Positions 33,301 to 45,806 of a stretch of 64,000 bases of DNA are shown here, one piece after another. The stretch is taken from contig CP136066.1 in NCBI GenBank assembly GCA_032622095.1, positions 144,675,559 to 144,739,558 of the forward strand. The letters run 5' to 3'. Source of the DNA: Siphonodentalium dalli. Taxonomy: Eukaryota; Mollusca; Scaphopoda; Gadilida; Siphonodentaliidae. Each line of letters begins with the position of its first letter. Within the stretch, counting starts at the first letter, position 1. The translations under genes were made by a program, and so were the position numbers. Below the pieces are notes generated by a model. It was not told the DNA's origin, did no database searches, and saw nothing but the letters and a program-made list of their open reading frames with translations.

Positions 33301-34883
33301 TCGCTTCTGTTGCTAGCTTGTACGAACATGCATGCATATATATCTGGTTAATACCTCTGACGCATGTTGCAAGTACCATATATATATCGAACTAATTGAG
33401 CATAATTAAGGACCCAACTGAGATCAACTGAACATATGGACAGAATAAACAAAACCAAATGATAAACCCGTATGTTACTTTCTTGTCGGTACCGGTGGTA
33501 TTTGTAAGAATTAGTTTGTCTCTGGCACAAACAGAGCTGATGGTATACGATGTCTCAGGAATATATGCGATCCAAATTCTAAAGATTATGAATGTAACTA
33601 TATGAAGAGAAGAGAACAATTCCGACAACGTAAATGAATACATAACCAAATAGGAAAACATGATGCGCCAACTCTTGGTTAACATAGCAGTCATCAGTGG
33701 CATTTTTTTTAGCCGTTTCTGACAAAACAGAAGACAAAGTAAGTATATATTGCATGCTAGTTGAACATCATTTAACAAAGAAAGACACTGTTTATCCAAA
33801 ATGCTACATAAATTTCAATATTCCTTAAATATTATGAGCTTTTTCGATTATTTTTTTAAAGAAAAAACACAAAAAATCTTCAATTTAAGAGATTTTCATC
33901 AAATTTTGCCATAAAAGTTCTCTAAAAAAATTAATGTAAAACCAGTTAATGTTTTGTTCATTGAGCCATAAGGAACAAACGAGATACTAAATTTCTTTTG
34001 TCGCGCTTAACTGGCAAATACCTGTCTCGGCAACCTAAATAAAAAAGGGTACTCATGTTTGAAGGTTTCTAGAAAAAGTTGCCCACGTCAGCTATCCTAA
34101 GAAAACTTTCATAGACTCCAGATCATGCTCAACCAGAAAACACAACAGAACGTTAGTGATACTCCACTTCCAGGTTCACCAAAAAGCCACGGTCTGCTAC
34201 CCGAATAAGACAGAAAAGAAAAACAATTAATACAAGAGCAGAATAATTCATATTCATTGGTGTCAATTGTTCAGATGGTAAGTACAACAAACGGCCGTAT
34301 CTGAACATTTCCTAAAGGAACTACTCGTCAATGGGTATATATATTTAGTACGAGTTAAACGCTAAATGGGCAGAATATATGGTTATAGATAACGTGATAC
34401 AATGTATGGGGTATCTATTTAATATATATATAGAAAGAGTTAAACGCTAAATGACAGAAACTATGATTATATATAGATAACGTGACACAATTTTCAAGAC
34501 TAAACCTATTATATGGAGTAATTGCATGGTTTTGTTTTACTGGATCAATACCACGGATACACGCAATCGAACAAGCACGAAATGCACCACGAAGTATTGT
34601 CTACAAAACAGCTGAAAAACAGCGAGCGTTTCCATATATAAGTGTACCTGAATATGTATGTACATGCATGTATGCATTGAAACGAATTTTAAATTGGCAC
34701 CTGCTTGTTTCTTATTTGCAAAAGGTAACAATAACGGCCGTAAGATCATAAAATTAAGAGTGGAGAGGCAATAAATAATTGGTGTACCATCTAAGTGTCA
34801 CGCGTCGGGGAGGCTTTAGTAACATAGTAACATAGTAACATCATATCGCGTGAGTAACGAGAACGGCAAGACATTTATCCACC
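33301..34883. other. Intergenic sequence upstream of the aminopeptidase gene
   Basis: No clear TATA box or known promoter element before the ATG at 34884. 34818-34841 is a short tandem repeat (TAGTAACA three times). 34345-34480 contains a diverged tandem copy of GAGTTAAACGCTAAATG. A hydrophobic minus-strand frame at 33392-33799 is not supported as a gene. Confidence 0.45.
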
Positions 34884-34948
34884 ATGTCGTCGAAATATGA
34901 TATTGGAGCTTCCCAGTCTAGTCAGATGGCGATTGTCGAGCCACACGA
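34884..34948 (+). CDS. ANPEP-like: Aminopeptidase N-like M1 peptidase, exon 1 (start codon)
   Basis: ATG in a good context (ATCCACCATGT) opens MSSKYDIGASQSSQMAIVEP H and ends with GA at the donor GTGAGT. The exon is assigned because 65 nt leaves two bases, which combine with the first base of the exon at 45807 (GA+A, Glu) and keep every later phase correct. The result is a 34-residue cytoplasmic tail before the membrane helix, as in type II M1 ectopeptidases. The family is zinc exopeptidases that remove N-terminal residues from peptides at the cell surface. The assignment rests on splice phase and position, not on conserved sequence; a transcript would settle it. Confidence 0.7.
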
Positions 34949-34986
34949 GTGAGTACTAAATTGTTATTAGTTCTGAGCATTATAAA

Positions 34987-35126
34987 CAACAATGCCCTAA
35001 ATAATCGACTCCTTAACCATAGCAGAATTATGGATAACTTTTGAGGATTTAGTCGGAAATATGGCTTGTTGCCATTCATCGGAAAACTCTCAATGGTTAA
35101 GGAGTCGATTATTTAGGGCATTACTG
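34987..35126. mobile_element. Fold-back MITE, 'CAGTAATGC' family, copy 1
   Basis: The ends CAACAATGCCCTAAATAATC and GATTATTTAGGGCATTACTG are inverted, with CGACTCCTTAACCAT / ATGGTTAAGGAGTCG inside. It carries the family core GGATTTAGTCGGAAATATGG. 140 bp, shorter than the other two copies because much of the second arm is missing. It lies 38 bases after the exon 1 donor. Confidence 0.8.
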
Positions 35127-37119
35127 TAGAATCATATTCGATATAAAAACTGAAGTAAGCAAGAAAGCTAAATTAATCAAGATGAATAGTCATGATAGTT
35201 AGTTAGTTGATAAATCAATACAGCTAAGTTCGTTCACGAAGATAGCTAAAGTTAATAAATCAATTCAACTAAGTTGATTAATAAAAAAAATAGCTAAGTG
35301 GATTAATCAAGTTGGCGCAGTCGATTGAACGCGATAGTAACTAAAGCTTAGATGGCCGTTCTGCGTTGTCGGGGATCAATCAATGAGGGTAGGTAAGAAA
35401 TGACTTGAAGTTCGATTGGGGTCATCGGATTTTGACCGGCAGGGTAATTAAACAAAGTGTGGATTCACATGAACAATCGATCTTCCAGTTATTCCTTCTA
35501 ATTATATGCCAGTACATTGTAATATAACATTAATAACATGAACAACTTTCCAAAACTACCAAAACAATTGTAACAATTTCAAATTCAAATTCCAACAGTC
35601 TCAAGTGTGTTCAAACTCCAAAGTATGAGTCGGTTCGAGACAGGAATGTGGGAGGGGAGGGCACGTTTACCAAAATTGATAAAAACGAATTTTTAGAGCC
35701 GATTTCCGCCAAATTAATATATTCTTACACATGGTACTGATGTCGGTTTATCTTTCCGAATAGAAAAATATACATCGCCATAACTAATGCGCACATATAT
35801 TAAAATAAACAGTTAAAACTAACATACTTCTCTGATAATCTGTTCAATTTCCGTGACGGAAAAACACCACAAATCTATTTCACGGTAGGGGCCGTGGCAG
35901 CAATTCCAGATTGCAAGATTTTTTGCCACGTTTGTGAGTCTATATCGCAATTACCGGGAAGAAATTCAACGACTGTAATGGATGCAAATCAGACTTGGCT
36001 CAACAAATTGACCTATTTCCATGCATGCAATCATGAGCTGGGACCTACACTTACTGTGGAATATCCTTCAGTATCGGTACATAATTATTACCAGATGGCA
36101 GGGCATACTGTCTGTTTAACAAAACTGCCATGACAGTCTTGCACGACAGTAAATCTAGTGGTGATGCCATCACACCCCCCCCTCCCGACTTGTAGTAGGG
36201 CTACGATTCCCGATAAGGCTACTTGGTGCCGGAAGCTTAATTAGGTCAACTGCCACCTTTTCCCCAATGGGGGGGGGGGGGCTAACACTCCTCAAAATTG
36301 TGAAGAGGGGGGCTTTAGACCCCCTGGCCCCCTAATGGTACCTGATGTCCATGCAAAACTCCCAGATTTATCACTTTCTTTACTATCAAAATGCGAATCC
36401 ATGCGTTTCTTCTTTAAATCTGTCCAAAATCTGGTCATTATCATTTGAAAATAAGAAAATATGAAATTAACAACTTATCATAGCGAGACGTGAAATTTCG
36501 TAAAATTCTATTTTTCTTATAGGAATCACTGAACTAAATAGTTTCCCATAGGCGACAGTGTTAACGTTTCGGCCAAATTCACTGAATTGAAGCCTGCAGG
36601 CCACTGGCATACCAGTGATGCTTACCCAGCTAGATTGATCACGAAAATGCAAGAAAAACCATAGGTCATGTGTTTACTTTTAAAAATAAATCCCTAAGTG
36701 TACGACAGGGCTATCCCACAGCCAAAATTGATCTGGAAAAACCCAGAACTACAGCAGCTAGTTAAATAAATTACCCGCTCACAAACATCCATTCCCCCAT
36801 TCATTCACCAGTTTAAATTATTTAGATATGATGTACAAATCAAATAAACGCGATGTCATCTTTTAATAACGTGTCGCGTGTATCAGGTGAAGGTCATTCT
36901 TCAGTTACCTCCACCTTTAGTACCTTTAGTACTCGCTCCCCGACTCTAGAACACATTTAGCTCCCTGATTCCTTATTGTCGTCTCCGTTGCAAGTCAACT
37001 AAGCAAATCTCAAACCAGATACATTGATCAACTGGTATATGTTGATCACTCTGTCTCAGTATGTCTGCCCTATGTATCAAAGTGTAGTTTTGTGTGTGTT
37101 GGAAATCAGAATTTCTTCA
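35127..37119. other. Aminopeptidase intron 1, first part
   Basis: 35200-35310 has diverged repeats of AGCTAAGTT.GATTAATAAA. 36170-36340 has C- and G-runs. An open stretch at 35894-36133 (79 codons) ends in TGA and has no family resemblance or splice support. Confidence 0.45.
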
Positions 37120-37550
37120 GAATGGAAAAATAAAGAGCGTTTGTGGTTAGTCTATCCCATATATGGTAAATATAAAGAATTCCTTCGATATGGAGCAATA
37201 AAGAGCGCTCATTGCATGTTAGTCTATACTCACATGGTAAATATAAAGAATTTCTTCGGTATGGAGCAACAAAGAGCGCTCATTGCATGTTAGTCTATAC
37301 TCACATGGTAAATATAAAGAATTTCTTCGGTATGGAGCAATAAAGAGCGCTCATTGCATGTTAGTCTATACTCACATGGTAAATATAAATAATTTATTCG
37401 GTATGGAACAATAAAGAGCGTTCATTGCATGTTAGTCTATACTCACATGGTAAAAAATAAAGAATTTCTTCGGTATGGAACAATATAGAGCGTTCTGTGT
37501 TAGTCTTTAATGGTCATTATTATGATAAAATATAAAGAGCAATTCTGTCC
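37120..37550. repeat. 71-bp tandem array carrying AATAAAGAGCG
   Basis: About six units with AATAAAGAGCGCTCATTGCA, TGTTAGTCTATACTCACATG and GTAAATATAAAGAATTTCTT. The motif recurs at about 37130, 37198, 37269, 37340, 37411 and 37482, a steady 71-bp period. The unit resembles the ATGGTAAACATAAAGAGCGT ... AATAAAGAGCG core of the dispersed element (for example 42222-42290), so the array probably arose by tandem amplification of that core. Confidence 0.9.
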
Positions 37551-39890
37551 TGCATACAAATAAAACGATAAGATCTGGAATATTGTTATATTTTATGGTA
37601 TACAGAGAGGTAGTTATCACATAATTAGCCCGGAACCGGCCTCATATTTTTTAGTAAGACGTGTGTATTTACCTCCTATTTGGCTGTGATAAGGAAATCA
37701 ATATGAATTTTTTTTTAACCCCAGGCGTTTCGAGATCTTTTTTCTATGCTAACATGTGATTATGTGATAAAATGGTTAAATGGATTTCAAATTCGTCGAA
37801 CTTTATTATCCTCGTCCATTAAATTCGATTTCAGCCTCGATAAAGATCGGCTCGAATCGAATTTAGTACAATCGGTCAATAAATTTCGTATATAATTACG
37901 ACTCACTAGATATCCTCTATATAGTGACATGTAGGTTAGTATTTTGTGTATTTATCGGCCAATGAACCATACTACCAAACTACGTATACATATATTTTGC
38001 GTAGGTTTCAATGAGACATGTCTGTGGCTTCACACCTCAAGTGCCCTTAAATTATACCAAACATATCCACGGACCTAAAAAAAAACAAACAAAAAAAAAC
38101 AAAACAATGTATGCTTCTATAAGCTATGCGGATTCATCAAAAATCTTCGAAATTATTTTGGATCACCGCTGACCTTATCAACCCTACCATCCCATTCGCA
38201 CACCATGTGCGTATAGAATACGTTTTTATCACAACCATTTTTGTTGTTGTCGACTTTGATTATTACACCAATGACATGGCATGCACTGTATAATTATAAA
38301 TGTCTCTTGTATCACATACTGTGATTTGAGTAAATAAACATTGAACTGACCCGTTTATGTTTATTGTCTCTGTGTGACACAGGGGTGAACCTATTTCCCC
38401 TTTTATTTACAGAAGGTCATTAACAATCGACTGTCGTGTCATAAAGCTGGCGGAGATACAATAAATTACAAATTAGAAAAGCAACACCCATTCCTTCAAT
38501 AACTCGATGACAAATCACGAATTTTACGACTTTCTGGCAATAGGCATATCGAAGCCAAAAAGAATTCAACAAATCATCGTAGCGACATTGTTGTAAAACA
38601 AGTACACTTCTATCTGCATAGTACAAATGAACAATATAGAAAAGCATGGAATTTAAAATTGTTTAATATAAGAAAACGAAATATTGATAATATCGTTGGA
38701 CTAAACACAAATTCTAACTTGAAATTAATATTATGTTATGTCCTAGAAAAATGTTTTGCCTTCAAGATTTATTTCCAAAAAACAATCTTGATAAAAAATC
38801 TCTCTGGAACCACCAATCAGTTGGGAATTGTAATCCCGCTTATGGAAAAAAATATTGTCATTTAGAACTACAACCAAGCACCCATAACTAATTTTCCATG
38901 TATTGAAAATGTTCATGTCATGAATGAATATGCCTGTTGATAAACGAACACAACTGGGCTGAAATTAGTTTAAGGTCATAGGTTCATACTCAAATCGCGC
39001 AGACCACCATGTGTATTTCCAGTGTTTGCACTCCGGGGTCAATACTATGAACAATTTTATACCTGTAAATACAAATTGTATTCATTAATTTGTAATTACA
39101 AATTTGTGTTAACTAACACAGTGGTTTCATAGTACAGGGAAAATTTAGCCGTATAATTGTAATACCTTAGACTGGACGAGAGGTGAAACCCCTAAAAGGC
39201 AGCTGTAAAACTTAGAAAAAACTAACTCCCCACTCTGCTCCCATGCACATGTTATCAGTGTTATCTGAATACCAGTTCAAATTAGACGGACATGTATATA
39301 GATCTAAAATAACTGACAACAATTTATATGGGGAAGTTACAATGCGTGCTATCATATTGTGATTAGTGAGAACGCCGGTACTATGAAACGATGAGCTAAC
39401 AAAATCTCGCAAATTTCACAAAGATCTACTGTTGATTATTGTAGATTGCTTACGGACAAACCTTTGCCCGTGAGTGATTAACACTATATTGAATCACGGC
39501 GGGCCAAAGTTACAAAAGAAATAACCAATCATAAGTTGAGAGGTGAACGCTTATCAGAGCTATCCAATCGGTTCACGGATTGCTAAGTTGATGACCACTT
39601 GTCTGCGCAAGTTAACAATTCAACGGTTCGTTTGTAGTGTGTGTCTGTAAGTACAAGTCAGTGTAATAACGAGTACTACAAACAATTTGGTATCATTGTT
39701 TTTACAAATTACAAATTTACAACCATTCAGTTTGTGAAAATAAAATATTATTTTGATGGTATAGCATTATATATATTGTGACCATCCTATTATTTCAAAC
39801 TGATCCGCTACTCTTATCATAACACATCGAGGCAGTAACGTGCATGCTCCATTTTATCGGGAGGGGGTGTATCGAAGCAGGGACGTGATA
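37551..39890. other. Aminopeptidase intron 1, middle part
   Basis: No recognisable gene or element; several short AT-rich and poly-A tracts (for example 38075-38105). Confidence 0.45.
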
Positions 39891-39899
39891 ATGGTCTCG

Positions 39900-40100
39900 G
39901 TTATAGGAGTGGTGCGGTAGAGTACCAGTCGGTAGAATGCCAGGTGCATTACACCGTTACAGGCCGTCCAGCGCTGACGAAGCTGGTTCTAACCCCGCCA
40001 TACGGAGGGTGACCGGAATCGTGTATCTGGGCAAGTTTGTCAGTTGCTTTCCGGGGGTCGGTGGTTTCTACACGCAGTGGGACGATTTCTCGTTGTAACT
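39900..40100 (+). mobile_element. tRNA-derived SINE-like copy
   Basis: GTGGTGCGGTAGAGTACCAG may be an A-box region, and AGCGCTGACGAAGCTGGTTC then TAACCCC a B-box region, followed by CTTTCCGGGGGTCGGTGGTT, TCTACACGCAGTGGGACGAT. It is the clearest of three related copies. Confidence 0.5.
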
Positions 40101-40179
40101 TTCAATAAATTGGGTAATTTCAGTAGTTACAAGGAACACATACTGCTACATCACATCCAAGCTGACACCCCATAAGGTT

Positions 40180-40440
40180 TGACAATTTCTAAATATAGGC
40201 CATTTCAATCCAAACTTTTGACCAAAGGAGGTAAATATGCAAATGTTGGTCTAAAACAAAACATACCCCCTAATAAATTGTTGGAAAAAACAAAATAACA
40301 GAACAAGTTCAACCTATTTGTTGTTGTAAAATTTCATGTTGTTTCAGGTATCAAATTTCCAGATGTTGAACGTGTTGATAAAATGTTTGGAGCGAGAAAC
40401 ATAACCCAACCCCCTTGTCGCGACGTCCCTGTGGGTTGTA
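40180..40440 (+). repeat. Dispersed 'TTGGAAA / ATAAATTGTT' repeat
   Basis: CTTTTGACCAAAGGAGGTAA, ATATGCAAATGTTGGTC, AATAAATTGTTGGAAAA and TTCAACCTATTTGTTGTTG recur in the same order at 56530-56690. Less certain relatives are at 61660-61920. Family unknown. Confidence 0.65.
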
Positions 40441-42011
40441 CTTGAAATTTCCAGCTGACAAAATATTTTCACGAGGGGGTGAATCGACCCCTTGTCGCCA
40501 CGTCCCTGCGTATCATAGATATATATATTATCCGGGTTAAGGGTGCGAAAACTGAAAAATTATGTTTCATAGTACTCGAACATTCTTTGTGATTGGAGAT
40601 ATTTGTAAATACAAAGAACACGTACTATTTGTGATTTATGTTTGTAATCGTAGGTTCATAGTATTGGCGGAATGATAAATTGTTATTTCGTACAAACAAT
40701 TGTAGATTCTTACAAAGAAAAAGTTTCATAGTATTGACCCCTGTTTGGGTAGCCCAGAATACATATAAGCATTTATTCGTTTAGGCTAAAATATTAATGG
40801 ACGATTTATTTTTCATTGCAGTGTATGGTGTTATATCACATAATTAAAAGTTTAACTCAATACTATGACGCCAACGAAGATCCCTCCCACAGAGCCAAGA
40901 TAAAGCTATTTGCTGATTATTTGTTCTGTGAAATTAATAATCATTGTAGACGTTCTTAGAACACAAAGAGCCAAAACAAATGGGAACAAAATTAACCTCT
41001 CAACTGTATAAAAAAACAATATATATTCTACATGAAATGAGATGGTGATATTTGAAATTCAAACGATTGCGCTGGATAATTATATCCAGATAAAGTCTTT
41101 ATTGGCCCTGGATTCGTGTAAAACGTGTATATGCTTTAAACGGACATGGCTCATCTGGACATCCAAACTGTGTATCCGTAATTGTTCAGAGGGATACTAC
41201 AGCTGAAGGGGTCACTCTCACCAAGAAAAGTGCTGAAGGGTACACAGGGTTTGAACATGTGCTGATCGGCACTAACACAGGGTTTGTGATCGGCACTAAC
41301 ACCGTTACTTAAACTGTGTTTCTGAAGATCTGGTGCCCATTAGCAGTTTGTTTTCAGTTAATTTTAATGTTCATTGGAACATAAACAATTATTCTCTAAC
41401 AGAAATCATGGCATATACGAAAATTAAACGTCATTTAGAACGACATTTAAAAACCTGTGTATCCTTCAGCACATTTTCAAAACCTGGGTACCCTTCATCA
41501 CTTTTTTTGGCGAGAGTGACCCCTTCAGCGATACTATAAGTTAATTGGTAATAATTTATTCAGAAGCTGTCAATGTACATAATATTGTAAAACATTTGGC
41601 TGTCACAAATTTATCCATTAAAGTTATTTCTCGATAACCTTTATTTCTTACTTACTTTCCGCTACAGAAATGACAATACTGTGGCATCCACACGGGGCGG
41701 ACGCCTGGCTCGTGTATGAGCTGATTCTTTGCGAGGAGTGCTACGGATAATTTGCAAGGAGGTTTGAACGAATTGCACTTATGTCAGCCTAAATTGCTAT
41801 TTTTGTTTAAACCAGAGTAAAAACAACGCAGGTTGCTTCGTTGATTTGGACAGAATATGTTCTGATGTAGCTAATAGGAGTCGTACTGAAGATGGAGAGT
41901 GTTTATTTGCTGGGAATTTGCGAGTCCAAGTTTGCGAAATGGAGTAAAAACTCGCGATAAATATGCTAAATATTCTACCCCATTCATGCCCGAAAACCCT
42001 CTACTTGACAT

Positions 42012-42487
42012 TAAATGTACGGTTGGCCTTGGCGGTGGGTATCCTGTGAAAATATGTCCACCCTTCAAAAATCGCCACAAACAGAAGTAACATAAAAATG
42101 TAGTCAGACTTTGTCCGTATACAAATAAGAAATATCGCATAAACAGTATGTTATTGCCAGCATTGTTATGTAAACAAAAGCATAAAACGTTACTTTTCTG
42201 GTGTTTGTTTATATTATGATGGTAAACATAAAGAGCGTTCTTTGTTGGTGAATTCCTGATATGGAACTAATAAAGAGCGTTTATGACATTTGTGTGTGAT
42301 TAGCCAGTAGCATTGTGCTGTCTTCTGTAACACAATCAGACTCTTGCTTATGTAAAATATAGTAGGTCTTTATGATAACATGCTGTTTACGCGATGGTCA
42401 TGGCATATATGAACGAAACTGTATGCGTTTTAATGTTTTTCTGTTTACGGTGATTGGAACAAATATGAATATTTTCGACAACTAAGA
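42012..42487 (-). mobile_element. Dispersed 'AAAGAGCG' element, copy 4 (inverted)
   Basis: It starts ATGTACGGTTGGCCTTGGCG and ends AATATTTTCGACAACTAA. Almost colinear with 31468-31942, including GGTAAACATAAAGAGCGTTC and TGTGATTAGCCA.TAGCATTG. About 475 bp, no coding capacity. Confidence 0.8.
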
Positions 42488-42519
42488 CTTTAATACAAAG
42501 CCATTTATTATATGGCATA

Positions 42520-42890
42520 GAAATTTAGGGGAATGCTAAATCCTGTAACAGATTAATGACAATCTAGAAAAAAAGGCTTTACACACTATACATTTAAGAA
42601 GATACAGGAGCCATACAGACCCCCTATTTGCAAAATGTAAAATACTGAAGATCCATGACTTATATACTTTAAGAGTTAACCTATTCGCTTTCGATTGTAG
42701 AAACAAAACAATACCACAATCTCTTTTTCCTTATTTGGTATGGAAAAAGAAAGGGAAAACGCGACATTCCGGAGACTTATAAGAAAAAAACCCGAACTGC
42801 ATTTAGTTCTCTTCTGCCATGTCATGCCATCCCATAGTTATCTGATGAATAAATTAATTTGAATTTGAATTTAAATATAGTAACAAATTT
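42520..42890 (+). pseudogene. LINE 3' end: RT C-terminus and repeat tail
   Basis: From about 42558 one frame reads NLEKKALHTIHLRRYRSHTD then PLFAKCKILKIHDLYTLRVN LFAF, the widespread C-terminal motif (YRSHTxPLFxxxxILxxxDLYxLxV) of a LINE reverse transcriptase class. It runs to TIPQSLFPYL and then decays. The 3' end has a TTGAATTTGAATTTAAAT tail (42858-42880). 5'-truncated, no RT core, + strand. Confidence 0.75.
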
Positions 42891-43134
42891 GGCAACATAT
42901 TCTTTGTGAGCCTGACAAATGTGTTACGGATTCTTCCCGGTATGCAACGCATTCTTTATATGTAGCTGAAGTCTGTATTTCAACATCAACGACATGCGAT
43001 TCTGTAATATTCAGATTAATGCGCATTTGATACAACTTTGATCGTATTAGTATGGGCTCTCATTACACCAGGTGTCACCAGAAAGGGGAATTTCAGCGAC
43101 CAGCATATTTATGTAGCCCAACTATTCTAATTTC

Positions 43135-43490
43135 AGGATCAGGTTGTCGCGGGGTCAATATCTGGGGCAAATTTTTTTCACATTTTCCTCATGCTACCGA
43201 ACCTTATTTGTATGTATTTTCGGGTTAGTTCTTGTGATGCTCATCAGTCTAAGCTTCTTAATCTATGTTCAATTTAACATTTTCTTCCTTTAATTTGGAT
43301 GAGAGTTATGTGAGTGGTATTGAAAATGGTAAAAAGTTGCCAGATAATCATTTGATGTTTGAGCTTAGACTAATGAACACCACATGAACTAACCCGAAAA
43401 ATGCATAAAAATAAGGTTGGGTAGCATGAGGGAAATGTGAAAAAATCACATTTTGCTCCAGATGTTGACCCCGCGACAACCGGATCCTGA
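43135..43490. repeat. Inverted repeat (fold-back element)
   Basis: Arm 43135-43255 (AGGATCAGGTTGTCGCGGGG ... TAGTTCTTGTGATG) is mirrored by 43362-43490 (GACCCCGCGACAACCGGATC at the far end), spacer about 106 bp. Imperfect, about 120-bp arms. Non-autonomous element of unknown family. Confidence 0.8.
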
Positions 43491-44445
43491 TATGTTTTAC
43501 CACACCGACTTGGAAGTCATAAATGCATTATATCGAGCTATTAAATCTGAACTGATTACTGCGCTATTTTTCGAGCATTTTGGGGAGCCAGTTTTTCCAC
43601 AATGACACTTGCAATGGGTACCCATGTTTTATCAAATTGACGTTCACGCGTGTACCCAACTTTTTAAAATTCTTGATTTTTCTTCCATTATATCAAGATG
43701 ACTGTTTAGTATAATGGAAAAGAAAGGAGTGTATACGCATTAATGATGCTCTTGACCAATTCTGCCGGCTGTATGGGCATGACGTTTAGAAAAAGTTCAC
43801 TCGCCATATTTGCGAGATTTTTTTTTACAAAGCTGGGTACCAGTGCTCATTATAATACTCGTTCTATAAAAGCTTGGTACCGTACCCAAGTGCCAATATG
43901 AAAATAATGGTATAGGGGCATCACTCGCCACATTGGCGAGATTTTATATAAAAGCTGCGCACCAAATTGCTCATTATAATAATACTCGTTTAATAGCAGC
44001 TTGGTGCCCAAGTGCCAATTCGAAAACAATGGTACTCCAAGTGCTCCAAAAGTATTGGCAGTCTGTGGCAGTACAGTGTCATTAAATTATAGGCCCACAG
44101 CACTAGTCGACCCGTTCCGAGTAATTCTGGGCCGACACCCTTCGGAAGAAGCTTTGAGAAATGTAAAACTGAAATAAATAAACTTGTCCTCACGTAGCTA
44201 AGATCTTTAATCCTAGATCACTGTGTGAATGGAACACGAGCAAGCAGTTGTCTCAAACAATAATGTGACTATCAATAAATAGAAAATAACTGTCGTCAGT
44301 GCATCAATGAATTATTTGAATGTTGATCAACTCAGATGAGATGTTGACCTAAAGTATCCAAGTCTGGCATATATAGTGACTGCTTGTCATTTAGTATAAA
44401 AGAAGTTGCTGCAGAAGATTAACAAAAGTGGTATGGAATAATTAG

Positions 44446-44585
44446 AGGTTATTGCTTGGTTAGTTGGATATCGGCCGATATATCAGATCAAGGTAACTTC
44501 ATATCAACCTGGCCGAAGGCTGATATGAAGTTACCGATGGCTGATATATCTCGGCCGATGTCCAACTAACCAATTAATTACCTCG
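44446..44585. repeat. Hairpin element with GGCCGA arms
   Basis: GGTTAGTTGGATATCGGCCG and GGTAACTTCATATCA (44460-44508) are mirrored at 44517-44585, giving arms of about 63 bp and an 8-base loop around GGCCGAAGGC. Probably a small MITE. Confidence 0.75.
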
Positions 44586-44984
44586 TTATTAATTAGATCA
44601 ACATTACTATGGTAATACCATCACTATCCATTCAAATTTATAGTTCATCGGTGTAGCATAAAATTTAATGGACAACAGATATAATGTAAACGAAATAACT
44701 AAACTTACATCTTAAATAAGATGTGTAGCATTTGTTTTTGTAAAATTAAATGCATATACCAAATAATAGTGTTTTATGTTCACCTATCCGCTTCTGGTGG
44801 GTTACTGTGTTTGTCCACTATATCGGTGCATTAGAATTTCCATTTAGCAGTATGGAATTTGACCAACCAGGAAGACATATAGCATACTCTCATCGCATAC
44901 TGACCTGGACACTCCATTGCATGTACATGTATGTGGCAGACAAATCCATAGCCAGTATTTGAAAAAAATCTTCATACTTACCTG

Positions 44985-45615
44985 TATTGACCATATTGTC
45001 TGCAAACTGTGCAGAAATGACACATATGACATACGTATGTGGAATTTTCTCAACATTGAATATGAGTGAATATGTGAGTATATTATAGTTAGAACATAAG
45101 ATATGTTCTATTTGAGTCGCAAACCTCGTAAAAGCTACAAAACCTAGCAGCAACAGCTTTAAAACTGTGTGCTACACAAATATGTGTTTTTCAGTTTTGA
45201 CACAAACACAGTGTATAACAAATTTTAAAGCTGCTTCCATTTTTTCTGCTTCTGTGGTAGCCTTATAAATTTACGAGTTGTGTGTCTCCAATAGAACACA
45301 TCTCATCTAATAACAATGATATACACTCGTATATTCACTCATATTCAACGTTGAGGAAATTATAAATTTTAAAGCTGCTGCCATTTTTTTTCTGCTTCTG
45401 TGGTAGCCTTATAAATTTACGAGTTGTGTGTCTCCAATAGAACACATCTCATCTAATAACAATGAAATACACTCGTATATTCACTCATATTCAACGTTGA
45501 GGAACTTATAAATTTTAATGCTGCTGCCATTTTTTCTGCTTCTGTGGTAGCCTTGTAAATTTACGAGTTGTGTGTCTCCAATAGAACACATCTCATCTAA
45601 TAACAATGATACACA
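44985..45615. repeat. Three direct 145-bp tandem repeats plus one inverted copy
   Basis: AATTTTAAAGCTGCTGCCAT, TACGAGTTGTGTGTCTCCAA and CAACGTTGAGGAA recur starting at 45221, 45365 and 45511 (period about 145). The segment 44985-45165 holds the same unit in reverse complement (TTTTCTCAACATTGAATATG ... AACAGCTTTAAAAC), more diverged. The array lies about 200 bp upstream of exon 2. Confidence 0.85.
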
Positions 45616-45806
45616 TATATATTACGTGTCATTTCTACACAATTTTGTTAAAGATAAAATGTAACACATAATGTGTACAATTTATACAATCTTTCTAAGA
45701 GTGTACACATACATGTTTGTTTTATGGTGTCAACTCGGATGGGGCATCTTTAATTCGTGGCCGGCCTGAACATCACAAGTCAGTTTCAAGCCACCGATTC
45801 TTGCAG

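Noticed and set aside
33392-33799. A 135-codon hydrophobic frame on the minus strand that looks multi-helical
   Set aside because: In AT-rich DNA such Phe/Leu/Ile-rich frames arise by chance; I see no conserved receptor or transporter motif and no partner exon.
35894-36133. A 79-codon frame with several Cys and His residues
   Set aside because: No recognisable domain, no neighbouring exon in phase with it, and it lies inside intron 1 of the aminopeptidase gene.
45757-45806. Extension of aminopeptidase exon 2 upstream (frame open to 45754)
   Set aside because: There is no ATG in frame and no pyrimidine-rich acceptor before it, while the acceptor at 45805-45806 gives exactly the phase left by exon 1.
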